Shown here one piece after another: positions 9,757 through 20,545 of a DNA stretch of 64,000 nucleotides. The translations under genes were made by a program, and so were the position numbers. The notes under the pieces are model-generated. The model was not told the origin of the DNA and searched no databases. It worked only from the letters and a program-made list of their open reading frames with translations. The first letter of the stretch is position 1. Each line of letters opens with the position of its first letter. This stretch comes from Sorghum bicolor (lineage: Eukaryota; Streptophyta; Magnoliopsida; Poales; Poaceae). The stretch spans positions 54,675,802 through 54,739,801 of the forward strand of contig NC_012871.2 of the NCBI RefSeq assembly GCF_000003195.3, in the 5' to 3' direction.

Positions 9757-11414
9757 TGTTGGGTATTCTTAACATCATTACCAAAAGTAGACAGTTTTCT
9801 AATTCTAATAACGGTGCCAAAAATGCCAAACCTATCCCTCACACCACTTAAGCTAAGTTGTCATCCCCAGCATGACATGAGAGACGCGGTATTGAAATAT
9901 GCAATTGCTCTTCTAAATAAATAATGAATGGGATCTGCAAGCGCACAGATTAATACCGATGTAGCATTTTAACCGGGAAGTATTCCAGGTATCGTTATTT
10001 ATATTTTTACCACTGGGAAGGGATTAACAATCATCAATATTGATTATAGAATAGAATATGAGATTGAGTATCTATCATTGCATGTATAATTGAGAACATT
10101 TATCTAACTCTTTCATACAGGGATAAGTGTCACATAAAAGATATATAAAATAATGAATAGTGACAAAGATAATTAATCTGATCATAACTAGTCACATAAT
10201 AAATATGATAAGCACCTCAATTAGATACTCTAGAATGTCATTAGCATGGAATTAGAACGAACTACAAGAATATTCGCTAAGTTATTCTCAACTATATAGT
10301 CTAGCATTATCATAATTAGTGCAAGCATACTTAGCAATCATTACGAGACAAGACTACGCCCATGCATAGTGATATTAGCAAGGTAAATGAGAAACATAGC
10401 AATCACTCCCCTGTAATAATATTGCTCTGCCAGCCCAATACACGAGAGGGGGACTATATAAGAATCAATAAAGCTGTCACTATCACGAACTACCCCACGA
10501 TCTGGCATATTGGGTACAATCGTAGATAAATACGGTATAAGCACCACGCCTACACAATATCTATCATTTACCCATGGATCCGATGGATAAATGCTATACG
10601 ATCCTAAGCATGTATATAGATCCAATCTAACTAAGCCAAGTATATAACCATGATAAACTAAGAACAATATAATCTTGAATATAAACAAGTAGAGCAAAGT
10701 CATAAGTAATATATTGAAGTAGAACAAAGTCATATTCATAATATTGAAGAACAAAGATGATTAGAAAGCAATTAGAAGCACAATTAGAGAATTACCAAGA
10801 ATCCTCTTGACAGATCCGGAAACCAATCGAAGATTGACTCCTTCTAGTTCTAATCCTATGTAGCTATACTAATCTAGATATCTAATTGATGTGGTGGCTC
10901 TAATCTTGATCAGAGGCTTCTTCTCCCTTGAAGAACAATGAATTAGGGTTGAGAGGCTCTCTCCTCCAGGGGCCAAGGGGTCTGGTTTTATAGTCCCTTC
11001 AAGTGAATATGGGCCGTTGGATCAAACCGACTTAGATTGAACGGTTATCCTTGATCCTTTAGGTCGGTGGAGATCTCCCGAGAAACAGAGTCCTGATTGG
11101 CCTCCAAGTCAGGGCGGGTGCCTAGGGCAGGAGGGCGGGCGCCCTGCCTCTGGCCCCGTTCGGCCTCCGCTTCCTTCCCGTGGCTTCTGGAGTCTTCTAG
11201 ATGTAAGATAATTGCGCGGCATGTTAATATCTCTATGTAATCCCGACGTGTGGGCCTTTCTTCCGTATTTCCTGATAACCCCCTGCAGAAATAGACAAAC
11301 ATAAAAACTCATAGAATTCTGTCAGATAAAACCCTAAGTCTAGATATTGATTTCATTTGGATCCTTTTCTTTGTTTATTTGTTAATTAAATTTGATACTT
11401 AAGGACCGTCAACA
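9757..11414 (-). repeat. 3' LTR of element C (1658 bp)
   Basis: It ends CCGTCAACA at 11414 next to the polypurine tract. The first GC dyad is mutated (11112-11123) and the second is intact (11133-11144), still at 21-bp spacing. The TATA box (GGTTTTATAGTCC on plus) lies near 10981-10995. It is near-identical to the partial 5' LTR at 33315-33773. Confidence 0.92.
10341..10754 (-). CDS. Hypothetical LTR-encoded ORF, group 2 (137 aa)
   Basis: It is a sense ORF in R/U5 of the C 3' LTR. The N-terminal 45 residues are very hydrophobic (MFFNIMNMTLFYFNILLM). The second half contains VVRDSDSFIDSYIV and YLSAIVP-like sequence (YLSTIVP here), aligning without gaps to the group 1 LTR ORF for about 65 residues. 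It is open in all three complete group 2 LTRs (also 52941-53357 and 60781-61197). No family is recognised and expression is unknown. Confidence 0.3.
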   Translation of the reverse strand: MFFNIMNMTLFYFNILLMTLLYLFIFKIILFLVYHGYILGLVRLDLYTCLGSYSIYPSDPWVNDRYCVGVVLIPYLSTIVPNMPDRGVVRDSDSFIDSYIVPLSCIGLAEQYYYRGVIAMFLIYLANITMHGRSLVS

Positions 11415-11453
11415 AACTCCCCCAAGCTTACCTCTTGCTCGTCCCTGAGCAAG
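11415..11453 (-). other. Polypurine tract and hairpin of element C
   Basis: Minus strand AAGCTTGGGGGAGTT (11415-11429) abuts the 3' LTR. The stem TTGCTC...GAGCAA follows just upstream (about 11436-11453). Confidence 0.85.
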
Positions 11454-11777
11454 GATAGACTCAGCGATGGATCAGAAGTTGTTGCAATATTTTAAAAATT
11501 GACGGTACACATGCTTTTAAATAAAATCTCATCTCTGAGTTAGAGTAAACTGTCAAGACTTAAAACTTACTTACTTAACCTTTCACCATGGGACTTGTAA
11601 CCGTCACTTCTGTCTTGAGTAGTTAAAAGATAGAACAGTCTAGTCAAGTGCCATGTCTCTTATTCGTGAGATTCCTTGTATGATTCTCTCAGATCTCTCT
11701 TTTGTGGTATTTCTGGATCCTTACCAAGGCAGTGATGGTATATGCCTTCTCTCAAAATATGTGGTATTTGTGGTATA
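11454..11777 (-). other. Distal non-coding internal region of element C
   Basis: This is the end of C's internal region, split from 19370 onward by insertion of F. I see no gene. It is colinear with the sequence upstream of the polypurine tract in H and F. Its last five bases, GTATA, are the target duplication of F. Confidence 0.75.
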
Positions 11778-13005
11778 TGTTGACGGTCCTTAAGTATCAA
11801 ATTTAATTATCAAATAAATAAAGAAAAGGATCCAAACGCAACCAACACCTAGAATTAGGGTTTGATCTGACAGAATTCCACGAGTTTTGGTGTTTGTCTA
11901 TTTCTGCAGGGGGTTATCAGGAAATAAGGAAGAAAGGCCCACATGTCGGGATTACATAGAGATATCAACGCACCGCGCAATTTTCTACCATCTAGAAGAC
12001 TCCAGAAGCCACGGGAAGAAAGCAGAGGCCGAAAGGGGCCAGGCCCAGGGCGCCCGCCCTCCTTCCCTGGGCGCCCGCCCTGACCTGGACTCCGTTCGGG
12101 ACTCTCTTCGCACACGATGTTCCACCGACCTAAAGGATCAAGGATAACGTAGTACCACATCGCCTACCGACCCAAAAAACGCATAGAGGAGGAGGACTAT
12201 ATAAGGAGACCCCCTGGCCCCTGGAGAAGACAAGAAGTTATCATAGAGTTGAGGGGTGCCCTCGAAGGAAAACCTCTTCTCTAAATAATATTTTTTTAGG
12301 CTTAGCAACCAATGTGAGTAGAAATAGATCTTCTAGTTTCTACTAGATTGAGAGAGATAGAGTGGAGGTGTAGATCGGAGGAAGGCCGGCCTGTCGGTGT
12401 CTACTCCGAGTTGTACCTACGGGGTCAAGTCTCCTAACCCGAGGCTTGCTTCTAAGATTCTTCAGTAATTCGACTTCTAATTCTAGTAAGTTCTTGTTTT
12501 ATTGTTCTTTGGTTTATGAGTTTACTTTAATCCTCTTCCGGTTGAGTATTAGAGTAATCATTGCTAGCATGAACGTGGTGTTTAGGCTAGGGTACTCATA
12601 GATATCCCCTGACTAGCTGGACCGTGCTAGTAGCGAGGAACGTGACATTTCCGAGTTACCTTTGTATCCCATATCTTGTTAGCAGGACGGGTAGGTTTAT
12701 AGGTGCGGGTCGAACATCCTTTGTGGTGTCTAGATTCCGTATGCCTCCCTAATAGAACAGAAGATCATCCTTACTAAGGTTAGAACGAGACTACGGTTGC
12801 AGTCTTCTCTATACATCACTCACATCGAGAAACATTCTTTGTAGCCTAAAGGGATAGTAGCAATAGATTTGGTTAGTCAGATGCACCCTTTCTCCGAGTG
12901 GTAAAAATATAAATACGATAACTCTGGATAACCTCTCGGGTGAAATGCCCACCGATATCCGTGCGCTTGCGGATCATTTCCTTATTGCGTTACCAAATAT
13001 CAACA
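11778..13005 (+). repeat. 5' LTR of element F (1228 bp)
   Basis: Bounded by TGTTGAC...TCAACA. GC dyads lie at 12048-12059 and 12069-12080 (21-bp spacing), with the TATA box CTATATAAGG at 12197-12206. R/U5 has no conserved ORF, unlike groups 1 and 2. The U5 end (about 12903-12975) is shared with the other groups. Confidence 0.94.
12048..12206 (+). promoter_or_regulatory. LTR promoter of element F
   Basis: GGGCGCCCGCCC occurs at 12048 and 12069 with a 9-nt spacer. CTATATAAGG follows at 12197 and the CCCCCTGGCCCCTGG block after it. The spacer sequence differs from group 1 but its length is the same. Confidence 0.6.
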
Positions 13006-13013
13006 AGCATTTC

Positions 13014-13030
13014 TGGCGCCGTTGCCGGGG
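13014..13030 (+). other. Primer binding site of element F (tRNA-Asp type)
   Basis: TGGCGCCGTTGCCGGGG, 8 nt after the 5' LTR. Confidence 0.85.
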
Positions 13031-13103
13031 AGAAAGACGGTTTGCTGAGATAACTTTGAGTCTTGCTATTATCTTGTTTTATACTTTTATTCTTTTTATT
13101 TTT

Positions 13104-13865
13104 ATGGATAACTCAAATTCCATACCTATTATTGAATTCTTTGCACCTTCGGAGACCAGCCATAGACCATGGGAGTCAACAAGTCCTGCCCCTAATTATG
13201 ATATGTGTCCGGAGTTGATTGCAATAGGTCAAAACCAACCCTTTTCTATAGCCGAGGTCCTATCTTTTAATCAAGAAGATAATGCACTTTTAGCTACACC
13301 TAGGGAATCTGTTAATCTTTCTATAAATTCTGGTTTAGACCTAGCCCTACAAGACCATGTTTTTTCTCGATATTTTCATATTGGTCTTAATCATATAACC
13401 TTTGGTAGAGTCTTTCTTTCTTTATCTATTAGAAAAGGAAGGTATGTCTTCATTTGTGGACATCCTTCTTGTACTAGTCCTCATAAAAAAATCTTAGAGA
13501 TAGAGAAGGAATCATCTCCCAAACAAGGAAAGGAAGTTTCAATAGCCGATTTCCAAACATTCCAATCCCATGATTCGGCTATCCAACCCATCCTTGAGCC
13601 TAATAACTTCTACTATTCTCTTTCTCCTGAACCTCCCGATAATCCTATGAATCTCTCTAGACATCCCATGCATAAGAGTCACCAAGACCATAAGGAGGAT
13701 CGAGAAGAGCAACATCAATGGCTAGAGGGCATAAAAAATCCATGTGCTATCACCACATTTGAGATCTCCAACCCTCTCTTCTTTTCTATTTATAAAAACT
13801 TTAAAAGAGCGGTTGTCGATGCATATGTCTATAATAAATATTGCAGATCTCATTGCGTTGATTGA
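13104..13865 (+). CDS. Unrecognised ORF in gag position, group 3 (253 aa)
   Basis: The chosen start is the ATG at 13104 (MDNSNSIPI). The open frame reaches back across the primer site, but that part is LTR and leader. The protein has no capsid signature, zinc knuckle or protease motif. It contains QPFSIAEVLSFNQEDNALL, a basic/aromatic middle (KGRYVFICGHPSC), a charged stretch HQDHKEDREEQHQW and ends in FKRAVVDAYVYNKYC. It is intact here and in D (47399-48340), where it is 313 aa. F lacks 63 codons by an in-frame deletion between two ACCA repeats. Function unknown. Both copies stay open while the adjacent protease is decayed in both. Confidence 0.5.
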   Translation: MDNSNSIPIIEFFAPSETSHRPWESTSPAPNYDMCPELIAIGQNQPFSIAEVLSFNQEDNALLATPRESVNLSINSGLDLALQDHVFSRYFHIGLNHITFGRVFLSLSIRKGRYVFICGHPSCTSPHKKILEIEKESSPKQGKEVSIADFQTFQSHDSAIQPILEPNNFYYSLSPEPPDNPMNLSRHPMHKSHQDHKEDREEQHQWLEGIKNPCAITTFEISNPLFFSIYKNFKRAVVDAYVYNKYCRSHCVD

Positions 13866-14660
13866 TGGTTTCCCAAGGACAAGCTTAGTGTCCTAAAACA
13901 AGCACTTATCAGATCGTAACATGAACTTCTAATTATTTGCAAAATTGCCTTGTGTATTGAGCATATAAAGATAATTGTAGAAATATTCCTTCGGGTATTC
14001 TTGCCACTAACCTTTCTAGGATTGGAGCAAGAAGATCGGATGAATGACAAGCACAAGGTATGTCCAACCAATCATCATGCAACATTGAATTAAATTCATC
14101 CAACATTGAATTTTGCAAAATTCAAGCTTGGGGGAAATACCTTACATAAAAACATCATTTGCCATGTTGCTATGTTGGTTGTCCTTACCTTTGAGACATG
14201 CTCAATTTGTTAAATACTAATTACACTACTTCACCTCCACTTGAGTGAATCTCTATAAATGCTGTCATGCTACCTTTGTCTATTTACTAGCAAGTGTTGG
14301 TTTGGAAGTACTCGACATACTTCCATTGGCATTTAAATTAAGCATGGTGCTTAGGTTAAATAGCCTTCCTTAATCTGATTAGACATGGAGTCTAGTTTGG
14401 TTACTGAACTAAAAACTGCTTGAGTAGATATTGGTATATTTTGTGGGACTAACACCTGCAGGAAAACTTTCAATATCAACCTGGGAAGTCCTGAGATAAA
14501 CTCACATTGGAGATGAAGAAAGTGACACTTGAAGTTTAACAATTTGCACAAGAAAGACGTAGCTCATAAGAGATGATTCATGGAGGGTGCCACAAACACG
14601 ATGCACAACTGCTAAGAAAGGAAAGCTTCCACAAGGTGATACTGTACCGTCACTCTTCAA
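13866..14660 (+). other. Non-coding region of F between ORF and intron-like interval
   Basis: I see no gene. A polypurine-tract-like CAAGCTTGGGGGAAA lies at 14123-14137. The equivalent in D is 48341-49193. Confidence 0.6.
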
Positions 14661-15097
14661 GTAAGGTAACATTTTAAGGTACTTGACTATCACTTTTATA
14701 AGTTTCTCCTTGGTTCTAGCATTCACATAAATAAAGAGACAAACATGTATGATTTGTAGCTCCAATTAACCAACCCAATTAATTCAGCATGTTTAGTCTT
14801 TTAATCTTTGTTCTTAGTACTACCTTCATGATCCCACACTCCTAATCATATAAGCTAAAATGTTGCACATTCAATCTTTGGAAGATATAAACAAAACATA
14901 AATATAGATAGATTATCTTTCCATTAGGTCGAGCCATCTGATCTGACAAATATTTTAAATGCTACACTCATGATCCATCAACTTTGTCTTGCTCACTATG
15001 TTTAAGGTTAGAGAAGAACAAATACACTTTTGGTTCTGTTGGTGTTTTCCACCAACAGGGCCCATGCACTTGATCTCTGCCTTGTCTCTATGAACAG
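14661..15097 (+). other. Intron-like interval in F (437 bp, GT-AG), exactly absent in D
   Basis: It starts GTAAGG after CTTCAA and ends TCTCTATGAACAG before GTACACTTCG. Element D reads CTTCAAGTACACTTCG at 49188-49203, which is the spliced product. The interval is AT-rich with a pyrimidine-rich end. A perfect 9-bp stem CTGTTGGTG/CACCAACAG lies at 15036-15058. A 3-bp repeat (GTA) at the ends means a microhomology deletion in D is the alternative. Confidence 0.65.
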
Positions 15098-15981
15098 GTA
15101 CACTTCGAGCAAAACCTGAAGGAGTTTTACAACTCCCAGACTCCACCAAGTAAAGGACTTGGATCTACAAGCACAAACACACTAAGCAGGATATTGCCAA
15201 CACCGCACTTCGAACTGCTGAGCAAACAAAGAACATGGATGACTCCGTATAAAGAGGTGCAGACATCAAGGTCCACACCTAATCAAATGATGCACCTAAA
15301 GGATGAAGACGATGAGAAGTCTTGTCTAGAAGATTTAAAACTTTGGATCCTTGTCGGAGGAGGTCAAGATCGTCGACTCAAGTCACCTTTCTTGATCAAG
15401 AAGGACGACCCTGGTGTTCCAAGCATTGAGTGCACAATCAACAGATACTCTTTTTAGAAGACACTCTACGACACCGGATCTAACGTCAACATAATGGCCG
15501 CAGTCACTTATCAGCTCCTGCATGAAACTATGCCCCTACAACCAATATACATTCAGCTCCAGATGATTTTTAGGTCATTGACATGGGAGAAGACGAGTAC
15601 GATCCACCCACCATCCTTGGAAGACTGTTCCTCAACACTATCAAAGCAATCATCTACATTGGAACCGGAGAAGTCCACATGTACTTCCCCTCTGAGAAGG
15701 TACGCAGCTATTTTACTGACCATAACTATATAGTTGAAGACTCTAAGCAGGTCAGGACAAGAAGACGACGCAACCGCAACCAGAGGAGGCAAATCATCAA
15801 GAACGGATGGGTAGACTACGAAGGAGAAGTGATAAGGACTGAAGACATACAACTTGAACAGAACTGTCCTGAGCAGACCGTAGCACCGAGTCAGGTGTGG
15901 AGAGAGAAGATAGTTATACACGAAGAGGAGGCGCCGCCGAAATCACCGACTACGCCACCTAGCGAATCCCAGGACGACTGA
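15098..15981 (+). pseudogene. Protease-region pseudogene of element F
   Basis: The frame is readable from the splice junction (QVHFEQNLKEF) and includes PTPHFELLSKQRT, then DTGSNVNIMAAVTYQLL (active site near 15470-15481) and ILGRLFLNT. It matches the second protease domain of group 2. Lesions are TAG at 15455-15457 and a deletion with frame change near 15570, removing the segment between the TYIQLQM-like block and MGEDEYDPP. The basic tail and acidic C-terminus (EEEAPPKSPTTPP) end at TGA 15979-15981. No RT follows. Confidence 0.7.
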
Positions 15982-18121
15982 AAACACAAGAAGTCCCGTT
16001 CGGAGGACTTAAAAACACCGAACGCCTTGCCAAGAGGTAAACTTGGTAGTTATCCTTTTCCATTCAATAGTTTGCTTAGTTAATCAGGTTCATGCTATCT
16101 TGAAAAGAAAATAAAAATGTTAAAAAAATAGTAAGCCCCATGTGAGTATGCTCATGGCATAAAACCCATAAGTACATTCACTGTGGTGGCATAAAAATAA
16201 AATAAATAAGTTTTCATCTTACAATAAAATAATAAGTGCATGATCCTGCTAAATAAGTAATATTTATTGAGGAGGCTCAACATGATAAAGGCTAGATATT
16301 TATGCTAACACTTAACCAGTTCCACAAAATTTTGTTGTCTATTTGAGCTCCACAGGATTCAAGGATCAAAAAAACGAGACTAGCAGACGAAGGACATCCT
16401 AATCGCTGTCAGGATGCTGCCGACTTTCAAATACACCTCCATCACCTGCTAGCTACATCAGAAGAAATTACGTCAAAATCCAGCTTGGGGGAGAGCACCC
16501 CCATTAATCCAGCTAAGTGTTTTTACTCGCGTTTATACTTTACTCAAATAATAAAATATTCATAATCATAAAAAACCCAAATAAAGATTTTGTGCTTTTA
16601 TATATATCTTTACTTAGTTTGCTAAATAAATAAATAAATAAAGTTTGCTATGAACCCTCATGATAAATGCTCACATGGAAATGATGAATAGTTGCTCTGC
16701 CATGACTAGTTCTTAAAATTGAAATCTCTCTTAAGTTTAGGCATAACTGTTATAATTTAAACCTGCTCTAAACCCGAACTTGTGGGAAGAGTACTTGATC
16801 TAAAGTCTAAGTTGTTAACGGGTATGATATGGAAAGGTTGAGCTGCTGTTTATCTGTTCCTAGAGATGCCAGAATTCTGGAGAATTTTATCTTTAAAAAA
16901 TCTTTAAAATATCACATGATGAGTTCCTCTATGATGAGAGTTTAAATTCCTACCACAGCCATATATACATGCTTATTAGACTGTGAACCATATATTTACT
17001 TTTTACTGCTTATGAGCATTGAGTATGGTCAAACTGTGTAGACCCTAAGGAGCTTGTCATGTGGTTAAAATCAAGATTCACTTGCACGTTCACTCATACA
17101 TGCTACTTCTACTCCGGAAGTACCATCCACATATATCCACTTATTTCCATCTCCAGAACCACACAAAAACATTCTACTCCTAATCTGGGAAAGAATGGCC
17201 AAAAATATTTCTGTTTTTCCCTGTGGAATAAATGCTCCAGTTATTTTGGTTACTACCACTTGCTACATTCTTTCAGGAGATGGGTGCTCTAAAAAAAGAG
17301 AAAAACAATAATACGAGGAAATAAAAAGGGGCAAGTGCCCGGAACCTCGAAGAAAAGAAAAAGTGAGACGAGAGGTAAAAATGGACAAGTGTCCGACAGT
17401 AGAATTAGGGGTACAAGATACCCACCTGAGAGGAAAGAAAAAGAAAATATAGAGCATCTAATTCTCCCCAAAAAGCTTCAAAGTGCAAGAAAGGTATGTA
17501 TCCCCTTAAAAGAGTAAAAATAGAATTAGACTTTCACCATTGTTATCACCATCATCACCATACACCCACCACACATGCACATCTTGATTTGACTTATTGA
17601 CTTGTTTCTCTGGATCCATGGTTTGACTATGCGATAAATGTCATGTAAGTATGTATTAGCTGTCTCCCACCTATGAGCTCCAGATATCAAACCTTATTAG
17701 AGTAGGGTGAGAGAGAAGGCAATATCACTATGCCTCATAGCACAAATACTACATACTTTGAGAGAATGCATATACCATTACTGCCTTAGTAAGGATCTAG
17801 AAATACCACATAAGAGAGATTTGAGAGAATCATATAAGGAATCTCTGAGTTTTATTTGAAAATCTGCAAAAACTCCAGAGCTATAGCTGATCAAGAATAA
17901 GAGACATGACGCTTGACTTGACCGTTCTATCTTTTAACTGCTCAAGACACAAGTGACGGTTACAAGCCCCATGGTGAAAGGTAAAATGAGTAAGTTTTAA
18001 GTCTTAACAGTTTATTCTAACTCAGAGATGAGATCTTGCTTGAATGCGTGTGTACTTTTAAGGCATGAAACCACTGCAGAAACTCTTGAGTCCATCCTTG
18101 CTCAGGGACGAGCAAGAGGTA
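15982..18121 (+). other. Non-coding 3' internal region of F
   Basis: I see no gene. It holds a polypurine-tract-like copy with stem-loop (TGGGGG-AGAGCA-CCCCCA, 16486-16503), dyads GGGCAAGTGCCC (17329-17340) and GGACAAGTGTCC (17383-17394), and the hairpin TTGCTC-AGGGAC-GAGCAA (18098-18115). Confidence 0.7.
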
Positions 18122-18136
18122 AGCTTGGGGGAGTTT
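18122..18136 (+). other. Polypurine tract of element F
   Basis: AAGCTTGGGGGAGTT directly precedes the 3' LTR. Confidence 0.88.
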
Positions 18137-19364
18137 GTTGACGGTCCTTAAGTATCAAATTTAATTATCAAATAAATAAAGAAAAGGATCCAAATGCAAC
18201 CAACACCTAGAATTAGGGTTTGATCTGACAGAATTCCACGAGTTTTGGTGTTTGTCTATTTCTGCAGGGGGTTATCAGGAAATAAGGAAGAAAGGCCCAC
18301 ATGTCGGGATTACATAGAGATATCAATGCACCGCGCAATTTTCTACCATCTAGAAGACTCCAGAAGCCACGGGAAGAAAGCAGAGGCCGAAAGGGGTTAG
18401 GCCCAGGGCGCCCGCCCTCCTTCCCTGGGCGCCCGCCCTGACCTGGACTCCGTTCGGGACTCTCTTCGCACACGATGTTCCACCGACCTAAAGGATCAAG
18501 GATAACATAGTACCACATCGCCTACCGATCCAAAAACGCATAGAGGAGGAGGACTATATAAGGAGACCCCCTGGCCCCTGGAGAAGACTAGAAGTTATCA
18601 TAGAGTTGAGGGGTGCCCTCGAAGGAAAACCTCTTCTCTAAATAATATTTCTTTTTAGGCTTAGCAACCAATGTGAGTAGAAATAGATCTTCTAGTTTCT
18701 ACTAGATTGAGAGAGATAGAGTGGAGGTGTAGATCGGAGGAAGGCCGACCTGTCGGTGTCTACTCTGAGTTGTACCTACGAGGTCAAGTCTCCTAACCCG
18801 AGGCTTGCTTCTAAGATTCTTCAGTAATTCGACTTCTAATTCTAGTAAGTTCTTGTTTTATTGTTCTTTGGTTTATGAGTTTACTTTAATCCTCTTCCGG
18901 TTGAGTATTAGAGTAATCATTGCTAGCGTAAACGTGGTGTTTAGGCTAGGGTACTCATAGATATCCCCTGACTAGCTGGACCGTGGTAGTAGCGAGGAAC
19001 GTGACATTTCCGAGTTACCTTTGTATCCCATATCTTGTTAGCAGGACGGGTAGGTTTATAGGTGCGGGTCGAACATCCTTTGTGGTGTCTAGATTCCGTA
19101 AGCCTCCCCAATAGAACAGTAGATCATCCTTACTAAGGTTAGAACGAGACTACGGTTGCAGTCTTCTCTATACATCACTCACATCGAGAAACATTCTTTG
19201 TAGCCTAAAGGGATAGTAGCAATAGATTTGGTTAGTCAGATGCACCCTTTCTCCCAGTGGTAAAAATATAAATACGATAACTCTGGATAACCTCCCGGGT
19301 GAAATGCTCACCGATATCCGTGCGCTTGCGGATCATTTCCTTATTGCGTTACCAAATATCAACA
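18137..19364 (+). repeat. 3' LTR of element F (1228 bp)
   Basis: It has the same length as the 5' LTR with few differences (for example at the ORF-free U5 end, GCTCACC for GCCCACC). It is followed by the target copy GTATA at 19365-19369. Confidence 0.94.
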
Positions 19365-19369
19365 GTATA

Positions 19370-20486
19370 AAGCATAGTGAGATTGTCTTCTCTCTCACCC
19401 TACTCTAATAAGGCTTTAATATCTGGAGCTCATAGGTGGGAGATAAAGTATACATACTTACAAGACATTTATTGTATAGTCAAACCATGGATCCAAAGAA
19501 ACAAATCAATAAGTCAAATCAAGATGTGGATGTGTGGCGAAGGAATGGTGTATGGTGATGATGGTGATAACAATGGTGAAAGTCTAATTCTACTTTTGCT
19601 CTTTTGAGGGGATACATACCTTCCTTGCTTTTTGAAACTTTATGAGGAGAATGAGATGCTCTATCTTTTCTTTTCTCTCAGGCGGGTATCTTGTACCCCT
19701 AATTCTACTGTCGGACACTTGTCCATTTTTACCTCTCGTCTCACTTTTCTTTTCTTTCGAGGTTCCGGGCACTTGCCTCTTTTTATTTCCTCGTATCTTC
19801 TTTTTTTTAGAGCACTCATCTCTTGAGATAATATAGCAAGTGGTAGTAACAAGATAACTTGAGCATTTATTTCACAAGGGAAAAACAGAAATACTTTTGG
19901 TTATTCTCTCCCGGATTAGGAGTAGAATATTTTTTAGGTGATTCTGGAGATGAAATGGGTGGATATATGTGGATGGTACTTCTAGAGTAGAAGTAGCATA
20001 TATGAGTGAACGTGCAAGTGAATCTTGATTTAACCACATGACAAGCTCCTAAGGGTCTACACAGCTTGACCACACTTAATGCTCATAAGCAGTAAATAGT
20101 AAATGTGTGGCTCAAAGTCTAATAAGCATGTAAATATGGGTGTGGTAGGAATTTAAACTCTCATCATACAGGAACTCATCATGTAATATTTTAAAGATTT
20201 TTAAAGATAAAATTCTCCAGAATTCTAGCGTCTCTAGGAACAGATAAATAGCAGCCCAACCTTCCCATATCGTATCCGTTAACAACTTAGACTTCAGATC
20301 AAGTTTTTATCCCACAAGTTTAGGTCTAGAGCAAGCTTTAAATTATAACAGTTACGTCTAAACTTGAGAGAGAACTTAAAATGTTCAAATTAGACAGAGC
20401 AACTATTCATCATATCCATGCTTGAGTTTTATTTAGATACAGATTAGCATAGCCACTTTATTTATTTATTAAACACACTAAGCAAA

Positions 20487-20545
<59 letters not shown>

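Larger units (their letters stand above)
11778..19364 (+). mobile_element. Element F: group 3 non-autonomous element, complete, target duplication GTATA
   Basis: Two 1228-bp LTRs (11778-13005, 18137-19364) enclose a primer site, an unrecognised ORF, an intron-like interval, a decayed protease and a polypurine tract. GTATA at 11773-11777 and 19365-19369 is the 5-bp target duplication. The LTR starts TGTTGACGGTCC and ends ATATCAACA. The LTR copies are nearly identical, so the insertion is recent relative to its host C. The 3' half resembles group 2, while the gag and first protease are absent. Confidence 0.93.

Noticed and set aside
13014..13030. Possible tRNA-Asp gene fragments at the primer sites
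   Set aside because: Only the 17-nt primer complement is present, always 8 nt from an LTR. No cloverleaf surrounds it.
20489..20542. (AT)n tract as a functional element
   Set aside because: A plain microsatellite. The equivalent in H is short and imperfect.
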